In this document: in pieces, positions 23,088 to 31,617 of the stretch | Numbering within the stretch: position 1 is the first letter of the stretch | Layout of the letters: each line of letters starts with the position of its first letter | Source: a virus | Direction: 5' to 3' (one strand) | Length of the DNA: 42,549 nucleotides | Virus record (IMG/VR): IMGVR_UViG_3300022690_001927 | Location: 1 to 42,549 of that record | The notes under the pieces: model-generated | What the model was told of the DNA's origin: nothing | Seen by the model: the letters and a program-made list of their open reading frames with translations, nothing else | The model's database searches: none | Made by a program: the position numbers and the translations under genes

Positions 23088-25007
23088 TTATGTAGATTTC
23101 TTTGGCTTTGGTGGTCCCTTGGTCATTGTTAGTTTATTTCCTTGACTATCCTGCATCATAGTTGATTCGCCTAGCGGTTCTTTTTCAGTATCTATTTTCC
23201 CTTCCAAGTTGTCAATATTTAGAATCCTTCCTGCAGCCTCTGCCTTGAATCTGAATATCTTATTTAGTTCTACAAATGCTCCGACAATGTCAGCCCATGA
23301 ATCTATCTTGACATCTGTAAACTCTGCCTCTACTCTAAACTTTTTTAGAACCTCTGGCTTGTCTTTATAAAATTTCTTAAAGTTTCTCATATAATACTGA
23401 TTTGTAAATACCTTAATTATTGGCATTCGCTTTCTTGGAATTTCTGTTTCTGCAAATACTCGTAATATTCCCATTAATGTATCACGATTAGGATCTTTTT
23501 CTTTTGCAACTAATGCGGTAGGCACTTGTGCCACTTTAGCTGCAGCTTCTGCATGGTAATGTGCCATATCAATCATTCCTGAAATATCAGGTTTAGTATC
23601 TATGTGGTGTACTTCAATATCATTTTTTGGATCTTTTAGTGCTACGTGATTTGGCTGTCCTGCAACCATCGTATTAATAAAAGTCTGTCCTTGTGATGCC
23701 TCGTTATTAGTTCCCTTTTCATCTCTTTTAGTTGCTACAATAGTAAATGGCGCATAGCCAATTGATGCTATATTTGGAAAGTCTCTGTCTATGAGTTTTC
23801 GCAATGATCTGCCATTACCTAACATTCTTTGTTCTAAAGAATAACCATATCCCTTGCCGTTGTAAATTGGTGATTCTTCCATATGTGCAAGATAGATCAT
23901 GTCGTCTTTGTCTAGCATATTAGCTGAAAACATAAGTGAGACTCTTTTGATATTGAATGTCTTTTGTGATACCTCAATAAAATTAATATCTCTTGGATGC
24001 TGAACCTTGTAAATTGTTTCAATATCATCCCATTTCTTATCGTTCCACTCAAAGAGATTTTCTGAATCTATTTCCCTTGTCATTAAATCTCTGCCAAAGA
24101 TATAGTGATTTCTTACTAGTGCCTCTACCTTAGTATTCCAATCCTCTTTGATTCCATCTTCTATATCGTCTGATTCATTATGCTCACCTATCCATCTGTC
24201 TAATGCAATTAGTGGCTCTAATAATTCCTGATTATCATCAATTTCTCTTTCAATAGCTTCTTCTTTTGTTTCCTTTACTTTTTTTGTCTTGGGTTTTTGC
24301 TGTACATTTTGTTGTGGTTTTTCTGGATCTTGATTTTGTTGTTCTTGGTTTTGTACTTCTTTATTTTCTACTTCCTTATCTTGTGGTTCTACATCATTTT
24401 CATTTACTAGCTTTAGTACTGGTTTTATTCCCAACCCAACCAAAAAGGCGACTACAACATCAATGATTGTTCCACAAATTGTATGAGTGTAAACGTCCTG
24501 AAATACAATAAGATCTAAAGCAGTATATGGATTCCAGAACCATTTTGGTAGTGGTTGATTACCATCATCTAACTGTCTTGCAGTAAATGGAACAGGTGAT
24601 GATAATATTTTTCCTGATTTGTCAATATCTACATCAATTGCCTCCATTGTATTTCTTGGAGTGTAATTATTTAGAAAAGATTGATGGCCATCCATTGATA
24701 CTTCGGGCATGTTTGGATCAAATGGTCCATCCACTGCAGTTCTAGTTATTGGATGAAATATTGTATGCCATATTTTTTGTCTTTTCTCTTTTTTCTCTAT
24801 ACTCTTTTTCATATATGAGAAATATACATCACGTTCTTCTGGTGATAGCTTCTTATCATCTCCTAATACTTTGGTTAGTCTTCTGGTTCTGTTTACTGTA
24901 GCCTTTGAGATTTTAGTTCCTTCATCCTTTAGAATTTTTACAATATCATTTGCTGATTTATCCTCATCTAGTAATTCTAAAATTCTTTCTTGAATCTCTG
25001 TATCCAA
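23088..25007 (-). CDS. portal protein with N-terminal winged-helix-like domain
   Basis: 639 residues. Residues ~1-45 read as a helix-turn-helix (IQERILELLDEDKSANDIVKIL ... ISKATVNRTRRL). A portal-like body follows with WNPYTALDLIVFQDVYTHTICG (~160-180), HMEESPIYNGKGYGYS and ALVAKEKDPNRDTL. A Gln/Glu/Lys-rich insertion lies at ~206-250. The C-terminal ~40 residues are disordered. Portals form the dodecameric DNA gate between TerL and the head. The HTH fusion is unusual. Confidence 0.7.
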   Translation of the reverse strand: MDTEIQERILELLDEDKSANDIVKILKDEGTKISKATVNRTRRLTKVLGDDKKLSPEERDVYFSYMKKSIEKKEKRQKIWHTIFHPITRTAVDGPFDPNMPEVSMDGHQSFLNNYTPRNTMEAIDVDIDKSGKILSSPVPFTARQLDDGNQPLPKWFWNPYTALDLIVFQDVYTHTICGTIIDVVVAFLVGLGIKPVLKLVNENDVEPQDKEVENKEVQNQEQQNQDPEKPQQNVQQKPKTKKVKETKEEAIEREIDDNQELLEPLIALDRWIGEHNESDDIEDGIKEDWNTKVEALVRNHYIFGRDLMTREIDSENLFEWNDKKWDDIETIYKVQHPRDINFIEVSQKTFNIKRVSLMFSANMLDKDDMIYLAHMEESPIYNGKGYGYSLEQRMLGNGRSLRKLIDRDFPNIASIGYAPFTIVATKRDEKGTNNEASQGQTFINTMVAGQPNHVALKDPKNDIEVHHIDTKPDISGMIDMAHYHAEAAAKVAQVPTALVAKEKDPNRDTLMGILRVFAETEIPRKRMPIIKVFTNQYYMRNFKKFYKDKPEVLKKFRVEAEFTDVKIDSWADIVGAFVELNKIFRFKAEAAGRILNIDNLEGKIDTEKEPLGESTMMQDSQGNKLTMTKGPPKPKKST

Positions 25008-25132
25008 TGAGTCGATTTGAGTCGAATGATTTAAGAGAATTATTTAGAGATTTAATCTAGATTTCCATGCAGGTGGGCCAGTTGTAACTACACGAAGTAC
25101 CAATCCTATGGATGATTATTTTGCACGAGATA

Positions 25133-25276
25133 TTATTTGATTGTAGTATCGGCTAATACTACCCATTCATACTTTGATAGTTTTGCTAGGTGGTCAACCA
25201 ACTCTTTATGTTCTTCTGGCGTTAGTCTCCATATTGTTTTTACTGAGATGAATTTCTTTTGTTCTTCTTCTTCCAT
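25133..25276 (-). CDS. hypothetical protein (47 aa)
   Basis: ATG at 25276 preceded by a late-promoter-like motif (25302-25315). Acidic start (EEEEQKK), then VKTIWRLTPEEHKELVDHLAKLSKYEWVV, a strand and two helices. Function unknown. Part of the small-gene cluster between portal and terminase. Confidence 0.5.
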   Translation of the reverse strand: MEEEEQKKFISVKTIWRLTPEEHKELVDHLAKLSKYEWVVLADTTIK

Positions 25277-25313
25277 TGATATTATCAGAGAAGTTATAGT
25301 AATAGAGAATTAT

Positions 25314-25388
25314 TTAGTTATATTGTCTCATTCTTTTTTCTGGATGCTCGTCACAGTCACATTCTTTCTTTTTCTTTTTTTCAGTCAT
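25314..25388 (-). CDS. micro-protein with CDC motif (24 aa)
   Basis: ATG at 25388 overlaps the TGA of the upstream gene (ATGA). 24 residues: Lys-rich then ECDCDEH, a possible metal site. The coupling is the main evidence; it may be a leader rather than a functional protein. Confidence 0.35.
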   Translation of the reverse strand: MTEKKKKKECDCDEHPEKRMRQYN

Positions 25389-25576
25389 TCTTTCCAATTA
25401 CTCATTTTCATTCCATCGTCAAAAACTATTTTATATTTATCTAAGTTAACCCATGTTTTTACTGTACCTTTAGGATTAATATTTTTCATATTTTCAATTG
25501 TATCTCCCCATAAAAGAATCTGTGTTACACGTGGATAATTGTATTTTTCCAATTGTTTTAATGTATATTCAGGCAT
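25385..25576 (-). CDS. hypothetical protein (63 aa)
   Basis: ATG shortly after the upstream stop (25579). Alpha/beta mix: EYTLKQLEKYNYPRVTQILLWGD, then strands with Trp. Unrecognised. It is the second gene of the four-gene chain 25740-25314. Confidence 0.55.
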   Translation of the reverse strand: MPEYTLKQLEKYNYPRVTQILLWGDTIENMKNINPKGTVKTWVNLDKYKIVFDDGMKMSNWKE

Positions 25577-25578
25577 TG

Positions 25579-25704
25579 TTATTTACCAAATACCAATTTC
25601 AATGTTCGTAGATAAATTTCATAAGGATCATTTTTTAGATGTTCTAAGTATAATTTTTCAAATATTTCATAATCTAGTTTAGAGTATGGATTCATTATTT
25701 TCAT
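25579..25704 (-). CDS. hypothetical helical protein (41 aa)
   Basis: ATG at 25704 (a second ATG three codons on). Two amphipathic helices (LDYEIFEKLYLEHLKN, YEIYLRTLKLVF). A motif like the late promoter lies 13-27 bp upstream. Function unknown. Confidence 0.5.
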   Translation of the reverse strand: MKIMNPYSKLDYEIFEKLYLEHLKNDPYEIYLRTLKLVFGK

Positions 25705-25739
25705 TAATCTATTGAGAAAGAACTACTATTAAAATTCTA

Positions 25740-25841
25740 TCAATACTCATACTGATGTATTGCACAAAAGTTAGTATTAAATTTTATTACTACTGCAGGA
25801 GCTTTGCAGTCTTTAAAATCACAGAGTATTGGTTTCCTCAT
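25740..25841 (-). CDS. small CCCH zinc protein (33 aa)
   Basis: ATG overlaps the terminase stop (TAATG). CDFKDCK followed by FCAIH gives a C-x4-C-x13-C-x2-H zinc site. Tiny and cotranslated with terminase. Role unknown. Confidence 0.5.
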   Translation of the reverse strand: MRKPILCDFKDCKAPAVVIKFNTNFCAIHQYEY

Positions 25842-27667
25842 TAGTAATCACCAAATGGATCAGGGTTATGAAACTGTTGGAATGTAATATCCTGTGGTCC
25901 ACCATCCCACAAATCATATGCAATATACGCATAGTTACATGCTTGTAATGCATCATCAGGTTGAGAGTCTTGATGTACGTATTTGATATATTGTTGTCCT
26001 GTTGACTTGAGGTTTGCCATCTCACCTTCTAATGCTACAAATTGGTTTATAATCCATTTTACTTTTTCATAATCAGCTCCAGGCAGAATAATTCTATTTG
26101 TAATAAAATCACCATCCTTGAATGGGTGTTTAATTAGGTCAATTATTCTATCAATTGAGAATGTTCTATCTATAACATAACGTAGTTCTGATTGTTGCTT
26201 TAGTAATTCCTCTCTTGTTGGCATTGGTTTTTCTGGTCTTACTTGATATGTCACTCTAGTGGAACGTGAAGCATATCTTTTCTGAACAGCCTGTGTTCTT
26301 GATGAACCGCCTCCTGCATCTATACCAATATGATCTGCCTCGTATGCATCAATTAGATTAGATACAATTTCTATTTGCTTGTCAGTATCACCAGTCTCTA
26401 TCTTTTCAGCCCATAATAATTTGAATATAGGTGCTTTCTGATCAAGACATTGCCATATCCAGACTATTGTTTTGCCTATACCTCCAATATCTGTTCCAAC
26501 AAATACTGGCCCTGCATCATGATCTACGTCTGCTGCCTTTGTTAGCGATACTGTTTTGTCAAATAATGCAAGCATATCTTTTGTGGTAATTGGCTTTAGT
26601 TCGCCTTCTACAAATTCGCCTAAAATATTACGTCTAAATAATATTGAGTTAAAGTTTGGATCTTTCTTTTCTTTCCATTCTATAGAAAATTCAGGTGATA
26701 TTTTGTAATCTGCAATTGCACTTTCCATTGTAAGGGGTATTCTAGGATTTTGTAATTGTGATAAGTGATAGCCGTGCCTTGAAAAGTTTTTTGGTACTTG
26801 TGGATTATATTCACCATCAAGTACATCAAGCATATAATCATCATAGATCAAGCCATCTGTGTTAAATTCTAAATCTGCCCTCCAGGACATATCAGGATAT
26901 TTCATATAATTTTCTCTGCGTCTAAATATCCATTCTTTTTGATCTGTTGTTTTCCATATATTATAATATTCTGTATCTACAAATCCACCGACTCCCCAAA
27001 TATCAATATCACCAAACGTATCTGACTGTGCATCTCTAGCATTCTGGAATCCGGTCCAATCATGATCCTGTCCCTCATCAACTTTCATCTTCATCGGGCT
27101 TTTTCCTTGTATGTTCTGCCATTCTGGACCTGGCAACATCATATCAATAATTGAACGAGTATTAGTTACAACCCTCTCCATTGATCCAAGTCGCCCACTA
27201 GCTGACTTGATATATTTTGACAATGGCCATGTTCCAAATACGTCTTGTCTAAATTTATTTTCTGAAAATGTTTTAAGATTAGGTTCTTTAAAATTAAGAT
27301 ACACTTGATCATAATCATAGTGTGTTGTCGCATCATAAGCTAGATCAGATCCAATCATTGTAGTCTTGAACCACTGTCTGGCAATTACGCCCATTCTAAA
27401 AGGGTGCTTGTCTTGAACTATTGATTTGAGCATTGGCAAATATTTTAGCCTATTAGGTAAGCCTTTGATCTTTGGTCTGCAGTAATATTCCCATTCTAGT
27501 CTATCTTTAGGTAATGAGGGTAATTCAATTTCTAATTCATCCTGAGATTTTAGATTAATTTTTTTCGCTAATTGTATTGCTTCCTGCTTTTTTCTTCGCA
27601 GTTTTAACAGTCTGTTTGCATTAAGAAGTGGTGAGTAATTGTATTTGTCTTTCAACTTGTGCCTCAT
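25841..27667 (-). CDS. terL: terminase large subunit
   Basis: 608 residues: ATPase plus RNase H-like nuclease that packages DNA through the portal. ARQWFKTT at 96-103 is the variant Walker A (arginine-first) of terminases, VDEGQ at 196-200 the Walker B with catalytic Glu. The nuclease metal site is suggested by GTDIGG (Asp393), GIDAGGGSS (Asp450) and DDALQ (571-572). The start overlaps the upstream gene by 47 nt. Followed by portal, protease and capsid genes. Confidence 0.85.
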   Translation of the reverse strand: MRHKLKDKYNYSPLLNANRLLKLRRKKQEAIQLAKKINLKSQDELEIELPSLPKDRLEWEYYCRPKIKGLPNRLKYLPMLKSIVQDKHPFRMGVIARQWFKTTMIGSDLAYDATTHYDYDQVYLNFKEPNLKTFSENKFRQDVFGTWPLSKYIKSASGRLGSMERVVTNTRSIIDMMLPGPEWQNIQGKSPMKMKVDEGQDHDWTGFQNARDAQSDTFGDIDIWGVGGFVDTEYYNIWKTTDQKEWIFRRRENYMKYPDMSWRADLEFNTDGLIYDDYMLDVLDGEYNPQVPKNFSRHGYHLSQLQNPRIPLTMESAIADYKISPEFSIEWKEKKDPNFNSILFRRNILGEFVEGELKPITTKDMLALFDKTVSLTKAADVDHDAGPVFVGTDIGGIGKTIVWIWQCLDQKAPIFKLLWAEKIETGDTDKQIEIVSNLIDAYEADHIGIDAGGGSSRTQAVQKRYASRSTRVTYQVRPEKPMPTREELLKQQSELRYVIDRTFSIDRIIDLIKHPFKDGDFITNRIILPGADYEKVKWIINQFVALEGEMANLKSTGQQYIKYVHQDSQPDDALQACNYAYIAYDLWDGGPQDITFQQFHNPDPFGDY

Positions 27668-28115
27668 CTTCTAAGTTTGGTGTTTCCATGTGGACCATAA
27701 TTAGTTCCTTGACTGCCATTATCCTTCTGCCTATGTCTATCTGCTCTCTTTTTGCAATAATTACGCTCTGCATCTTTTCTAGTTCTTGGGATTTTTGTAT
27801 GATTTCCCTCATCTCTTTTCTGTCTTGGATTAGTGTATCGTGCTCGTTGATTAGATCAGTCAGATACATCTTTGAGATTCTATATCCTCTTTCGTTTGTT
27901 TTCTTGACCATTCCCCCTAGTAATTTGTAATAATATGAAATGCTGATTGGTTTTTCTGGATTTAGTTTGTGTCTTTCTACAATTGTTTCGCCATTTTGTC
28001 CTTTCTTAATCTTGATTCTTTTCAGTCTTGCATTAACATAGTTTACCTTATCATCTGTGGTACGGTAATCTTTTTCTGCTACTAGAATGCATTCCTCGAT
28101 ATAGTTTAGTTTCAT
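27621..28115 (-). CDS. terminase small subunit candidate (164 aa)
   Basis: Directly upstream of TerL and overlapping it. Helical throughout; the N-terminal ~55 residues could form a HTH (YIEECILVAEKDYRT). The Gln/Glu/Lys-rich helix 90-130 would give oligomerisation. Typical small-terminase size and position. A late-promoter-like motif lies 23-37 bp upstream. No motif proves it. Confidence 0.5.
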   Translation of the reverse strand: MKLNYIEECILVAEKDYRTTDDKVNYVNARLKRIKIKKGQNGETIVERHKLNPEKPISISYYYKLLGGMVKKTNERGYRISKMYLTDLINEHDTLIQDRKEMREIIQKSQELEKMQSVIIAKREQIDIGRRIMAVKELIMVHMETPNLEDEAQVERQIQLLTTS

Positions 28116-28156
28116 GTGTGTACTATGTAATTGTTTTAAAAGGGAACTATTAGGAA

Positions 28157-28288
28157 TTATTCTTGATTTAATAAAGTAGTAATTTGTTGCAGTTCATCAC
28201 TTGCTTCTATAGGGTTTGTCAAGGCATGATTTGATAATACTCTTGCTGCAATTATCATTATTGCTTCTCTTGCTTTTTCATCTCTCAT
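28157..28288 (-). CDS. small helical protein (43 aa)
   Basis: ATG at 28288. Hydrophobic helix (REAIMIIAARVLSN) then polar tail. Placed between HNH gene and the terminase operon. Unrecognised. Confidence 0.45.
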   Translation of the reverse strand: MRDEKAREAIMIIAARVLSNHALTNPIEASDELQQITTLLNQE

Positions 28289-28346
28289 GATATTTCTCAA
28301 AATTACTTGGTTATAATATGATCTTTGATCGCTAGTTATGAAAATC

Positions 28347-28982
28347 TCATACTAGTTTTGCCTTCTTCTTTCCCCAAGTGTCAGTTTTGTGATGACAATC
28401 AACACATAACGTTCTACCATTAGATAGTACTGTTCTTAATTCATGATATGTTGCAAATGGTTTGATGTGATCTACATGTAACGTTGGTCTGAATCCTTTC
28501 TTTCCTCTTGCTCCACATGATTGACAGGCAAAATTATCTCGTTTAAGAACAGCCAATCTCCAATTAGTATAGTCTATTGTGTCTCTTTCTCTATAATCAG
28601 TTCTGTCAGGATTCCAAAAAGGATGTAGTTTGCCTCGTTTCCAAGCGTTCTTTGGGATTTTACCTTTCTTTGCAAGACTCATTTTTTTGATTGTAAGTGG
28701 AGATAGTTTTCTTCCTGTGTAAGATATGTTTCTACACTCATTTGAACAAAATATTTTTGATATTCTCTCTTTACCATAAGTAGAAAATTCCTTTTGACAA
28801 ATTAAGCATGATTTTATTGTTGGGGGATTACGATTAGACCAACAAATTTTAGAACAGTATTTTCTAATTATAATTTGACCTCCAAACTTTCCATTTTGTT
28901 CATTAGTAGCATAAAATTCATTACTACAAACTAAGCAAGTTTTTAATGGTGCTCGTTTTATTCTTCTTTTATCTTGCTCCAT
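28347..28982 (-). CDS. HNH endonuclease with two N-terminal zinc fingers
   Basis: 211 residues. Two C-x2-C...C-x3-C fingers (CLVCSNEF/YCSKIC and CLICQKEF/FCSNEC) precede ISYTGRKLSPLTIKKMSLAKK, a DNA-binding segment of homing-type HNH enzymes. The HNH core is CQSCG ... LHVDHIKPFA ... NGRTLCVDCHHK. Overlaps the methyltransferase by 25 nt. It may be a homing endonuclease, a packaging partner of terminase, or the nuclease of the neighbouring methylase. Confidence 0.8.
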   Translation of the reverse strand: MEQDKRRIKRAPLKTCLVCSNEFYATNEQNGKFGGQIIIRKYCSKICWSNRNPPTIKSCLICQKEFSTYGKERISKIFCSNECRNISYTGRKLSPLTIKKMSLAKKGKIPKNAWKRGKLHPFWNPDRTDYRERDTIDYTNWRLAVLKRDNFACQSCGARGKKGFRPTLHVDHIKPFATYHELRTVLSNGRTLCVDCHHKTDTWGKKKAKLV

Positions 28983-30202
28983 TTTTTATTATCGCTTACT
29001 CTTATTGGATCTTTTCCTGTATAATTAGACCATCTATCTAAAATTACTGATACATACGAAGCGTCAATTTCCATTCCAAAACATGCCCTGCCTGTTTGCT
29101 CACATGCTAGTAGTGTAGAACCTGAACCTAAGAATGGATCATAGATTACTTTGCCTAGGGTATTAGTTATAATTTGAGTTAGCAATTCAAGTGGCTTTTC
29201 TGTGGGATGATTTTTGTTCCCTGTTCTTTTTGCTTGTAATACATTGCCCCTCTTTCCATCTAACATTTTTCCTGCTGTTCGTTTACAGTATAAAATTAAT
29301 TCGTGCTGAGTTCTCCAAGGGAATCCCATACCCATACTAGTCTTATCCCATACAAGCATATTCCTTACAGGAAATGACATTTGTTCAGCAATATCACAAT
29401 TCCAAACCCACATTCGCCAATCTGTAAACAAGTAAAGAACATCTGCATTAATTCCTATTAGCATTTCTCTGATCAAAGCAGAATATCCCCTAGTGGATAA
29501 ATTATCATTTAATATGGTGGCATTTTGTCTTGTTCCTATACTGCCTGTCTTTTTACCTGCCTCTTGAAAGCCTCCAGATGAATAAGGAGGATCAGTTAGT
29601 ATAATATCAGGATGAATATCTTCAAATAATTTTTGTTTATCGGTAGAAACTCTACAATTACCACATATTATCCGATGCTCACCCAATTGGTATATCTCAC
29701 CAAGTTTTGATTTAGGATTTGCTGGTGGTTCTGGTATTTCTTCAGTCTCTTCTTTTGGATCTAAAGTAATTACCTCATCCCAATTTACTTCAAATGTGTT
29801 TAGATCAGGCAATGAAATATCCTCTAAAAGCAATTGTACATTATCATCAACCCAAGGTGATTCATTGACATAATTATCCATGTACATGAATAGATCCATC
29901 TGTTTTTTTGTGAGTCCTTCAAGTGGCACATATGGGACTCTAGTCATTCCTAGTTTTTCTGCAGCATCTAGTCTGCCATGACCTGCTTTGATATTTTCTT
30001 TTTTGTCAATTACTATAGGATCTTTGAAGCCAACTATTTTCATTAATTCCATTAAATTTTTTATTTGCTCTTCTGGATGCTTTTTGATGTTGTTTGGATG
30101 TCTCTTTAGCCTGGATATCTCAATGAGTGGTAATCCCTTTAGTATTTTGATTCCGTTTTCTAAAATATAATTTACATTGGTAACAGTATTCCCCTTGCTC
30201 AC
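28958..30202 (-). CDS. ParB-fused DNA methyltransferase (N4/N6 type, beta-like)
   Basis: 414 residues. The N-terminal ParB/sulfiredoxin-like domain (~20-100) includes KAGHGRLDAAEKLG (72-85). The methyltransferase has DPPY at 204-207 (motif IV), then HPTEKPLELL and DPFLGSGST (~355-363, motif I), an order with IV before I. It transfers a methyl group from S-adenosylmethionine to DNA bases, probably for protection of viral DNA. GTG start at 30202, preceded by a non-coding region holding a hairpin (30336-30390). Confidence 0.85.
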   Translation of the reverse strand: MSKGNTVTNVNYILENGIKILKGLPLIEISRLKRHPNNIKKHPEEQIKNLMELMKIVGFKDPIVIDKKENIKAGHGRLDAAEKLGMTRVPYVPLEGLTKKQMDLFMYMDNYVNESPWVDDNVQLLLEDISLPDLNTFEVNWDEVITLDPKEETEEIPEPPANPKSKLGEIYQLGEHRIICGNCRVSTDKQKLFEDIHPDIILTDPPYSSGGFQEAGKKTGSIGTRQNATILNDNLSTRGYSALIREMLIGINADVLYLFTDWRMWVWNCDIAEQMSFPVRNMLVWDKTSMGMGFPWRTQHELILYCKRTAGKMLDGKRGNVLQAKRTGNKNHPTEKPLELLTQIITNTLGKVIYDPFLGSGSTLLACEQTGRACFGMEIDASYVSVILDRWSNYTGKDPIRVSDNKKWSKIKEE

Positions 30203-30440
30203 AAATTAATCTAAAATTATGTCGTTAAAGGAATTATGGATACTCATAAACTATCCATGTGTGAGCAAGGATTTCAAAAAATCTGCCTATGAGTTCCGCT
30301 ATATTATTTTCTTACTGATTAAAAAAGAGTTCTTAGCCTGATATACCCACACCAAAGTTTTGGAACACATAGACTGCAGATATACCAGGCATTTTTTGTT
30401 TTAAAATTTGTATTTTCCTATTAATGATAAAAATAATTGA
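30203..30440. other. 238-bp non-coding region upstream of ParB-methyltransferase
   Basis: No open frame with support. It contains the 12-bp stem element 30336-30390 and a T-run (six T in the minus sense) shortly after it, which fits transcription termination of the 32.8-30.4 kb operon, and presumably the methyltransferase promoter. Confidence 0.5.
30336..30390 (-). terminator. long stem-loop with T-run, terminator-like RNA element
   Basis: In minus-strand RNA GCCUGGUAUAUC (30390-30379) pairs with GGUAUAUCAGGC (30347-30336), all 12 positions, two as G-U. In the opposite strand these would be A-C mismatches. CTTTTTTAATC follows. The intervening 31 nt contain an inner CCAA/UUGG hairpin. Confidence 0.55.
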
Positions 30441-30530
30441 TCAAACGCTATGTTCTTCTCGCTTGTGCCATTTACGATCTCTTTTTGTAGAAAATTCTTC
30501 AGTACAAGAATTTACAGTACATTTGAACAT
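30441..30530 (-). CDS. single C2H2 zinc-finger protein (29 aa)
   Basis: ATG at 30530, three bases after the stop of the upstream gene. FKCTVNSCTEEF ... KWHKREEH fits C-x4-C-x12-H-x4-H. A minimal C2H2 finger, likely a nucleic-acid- or protein-binding adaptor. Unrecognised. Confidence 0.55.
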   Translation of the reverse strand: MFKCTVNSCTEEFSTKRDRKWHKREEHSV

Positions 30531-30533
30531 ATA

Positions 30534-31547
30534 CTAATTTAATATGTGATTTATTAAGTACTCTGGCAGTTCTTCCTTGCAGTTAGGACAAGTGTTTTCT
30601 TTTCTGATAAATCCGAGCTCGTCTTCAAAAAATGGGAAGCCGCAGAAATTACATTTAGAGGTAGAGTCTACCTCAAACTTGTTTTCACATTCTAGGCACA
30701 TTACTCTTGTAGTATTAGGAGATTGTGATAATTCTTCAACTTTCCAAGACTTGCATTTCATACATTGTGCGCCAAAATATTTCCATAAAACTGCTGTAAC
30801 TCTATTTTTTGGATTAAAGATTGCTAGGCTTGTTTTGATTAGTCCACTTCTATATTTTGATAGTTGTTTTCCTGTAAGCTTGTGTGCTTTGTCTCTTAGT
30901 CTAAAATATTCTTCTGCTGCATCATTATTACTTGACATTGTGCCAAGAGCATGTAATAAGATATGCTGAGTATTTACAGGGATTTTTTCTTTATGATCAA
31001 AGAATGATTCTGCAATCTCTAACTGTGCCCTCCAATCATGTAACGCTATTGTTACTTTATCATCTTCTTCATTTAATAAACTCATAAAATTATTTGTTTT
31101 TAGTTTTTGTAATGCAATATCTTTTAGAAATTTTATTGTGTCATTAATAATTTTAATATATTCAGAATTTTCTATTTCGTATTCTGATAGTGGAACTATT
31201 TTTGGCTCCGGATCCGTACCGTTTGGATGAGAAAATTTTGGATTTATAAAATTTTCTTCTCTTGCTACATCAAACCACCACGAACCGATATTTATCTTTT
31301 TGATTTCTTCTAGGCTCGCTCCCTGATGTTTTTTGATATTTCGTTTTTTCTCAATTACTATTTTTTGCCCAATAGTTGAGATCTTTTCTTTTGGTATTCC
31401 ATCTATTTCTAGCTGGTGCATTAAATTTAGATATGATTTTCTAAGAGTATCAAAATTTTCTGTCTTTCTTAGTTCCTCGTTTGCTACAGCTTCGGCAAGA
31501 TTATTTGATGTAATAGATGGCTTGAATTTTACTACCAACTCAGACAA
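30534..31547 (-). CDS. hypothetical protein with three C-terminal zinc knuckles (337 aa)
   Basis: TTG start preceded by GGGGAATC. About 1-260 is helical and charged; the C-terminal ~75 residues carry CMKC, CLEC, CNFC and CPNC, i.e. four C-x2-C knuckles (two zinc ribbons). No catalytic motif recognised. The operator TTGTATCACAA lies 18-28 bp upstream (31565-31575), so it is probably controlled by the same regulator as the divergent region. Possibly a replication or regulatory protein; this is a guess. Confidence 0.6.
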   Translation of the reverse strand: MSELVVKFKPSITSNNLAEAVANEELRKTENFDTLRKSYLNLMHQLEIDGIPKEKISTIGQKIVIEKKRNIKKHQGASLEEIKKINIGSWWFDVAREENFINPKFSHPNGTDPEPKIVPLSEYEIENSEYIKIINDTIKFLKDIALQKLKTNNFMSLLNEEDDKVTIALHDWRAQLEIAESFFDHKEKIPVNTQHILLHALGTMSSNNDAAEEYFRLRDKAHKLTGKQLSKYRSGLIKTSLAIFNPKNRVTAVLWKYFGAQCMKCKSWKVEELSQSPNTTRVMCLECENKFEVDSTSKCNFCGFPFFEDELGFIRKENTCPNCKEELPEYLINHILN

Positions 31548-31564
31548 ATGATTCCCCGTTTCAA

Positions 31565-31575
31565 TTGTATCACAA
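31565..31575. promoter_or_regulatory. operator-like TTGTATCACAA, copy 1
   Basis: Inverted repeat TTGT-N3-ACAA. Identical 11-mers at 38080-38090 and 38222-38232. Located just upstream of the 337-residue zinc protein gene. Confidence 0.55.
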
Positions 31576-31617
31576 ATTATGCCTGAGAGATCAGACTAAT
31601 AAATAAAAGAAGTAAAA

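Noticed and set aside
25137-25538. Plus-strand 133-codon frame
   Set aside because: Overlaps three coupled minus-strand small genes and shows no start signal.
25819-26025. Minus 68-codon frame at terminase end
   Set aside because: Alternate frame inside the terminase nuclease domain; terminase is the supported gene.
28116-30202. DNA polymerase or helicase
   Set aside because: None of the long unassigned frames in this region or elsewhere shows polymerase, primase or Walker motifs apart from TerL.
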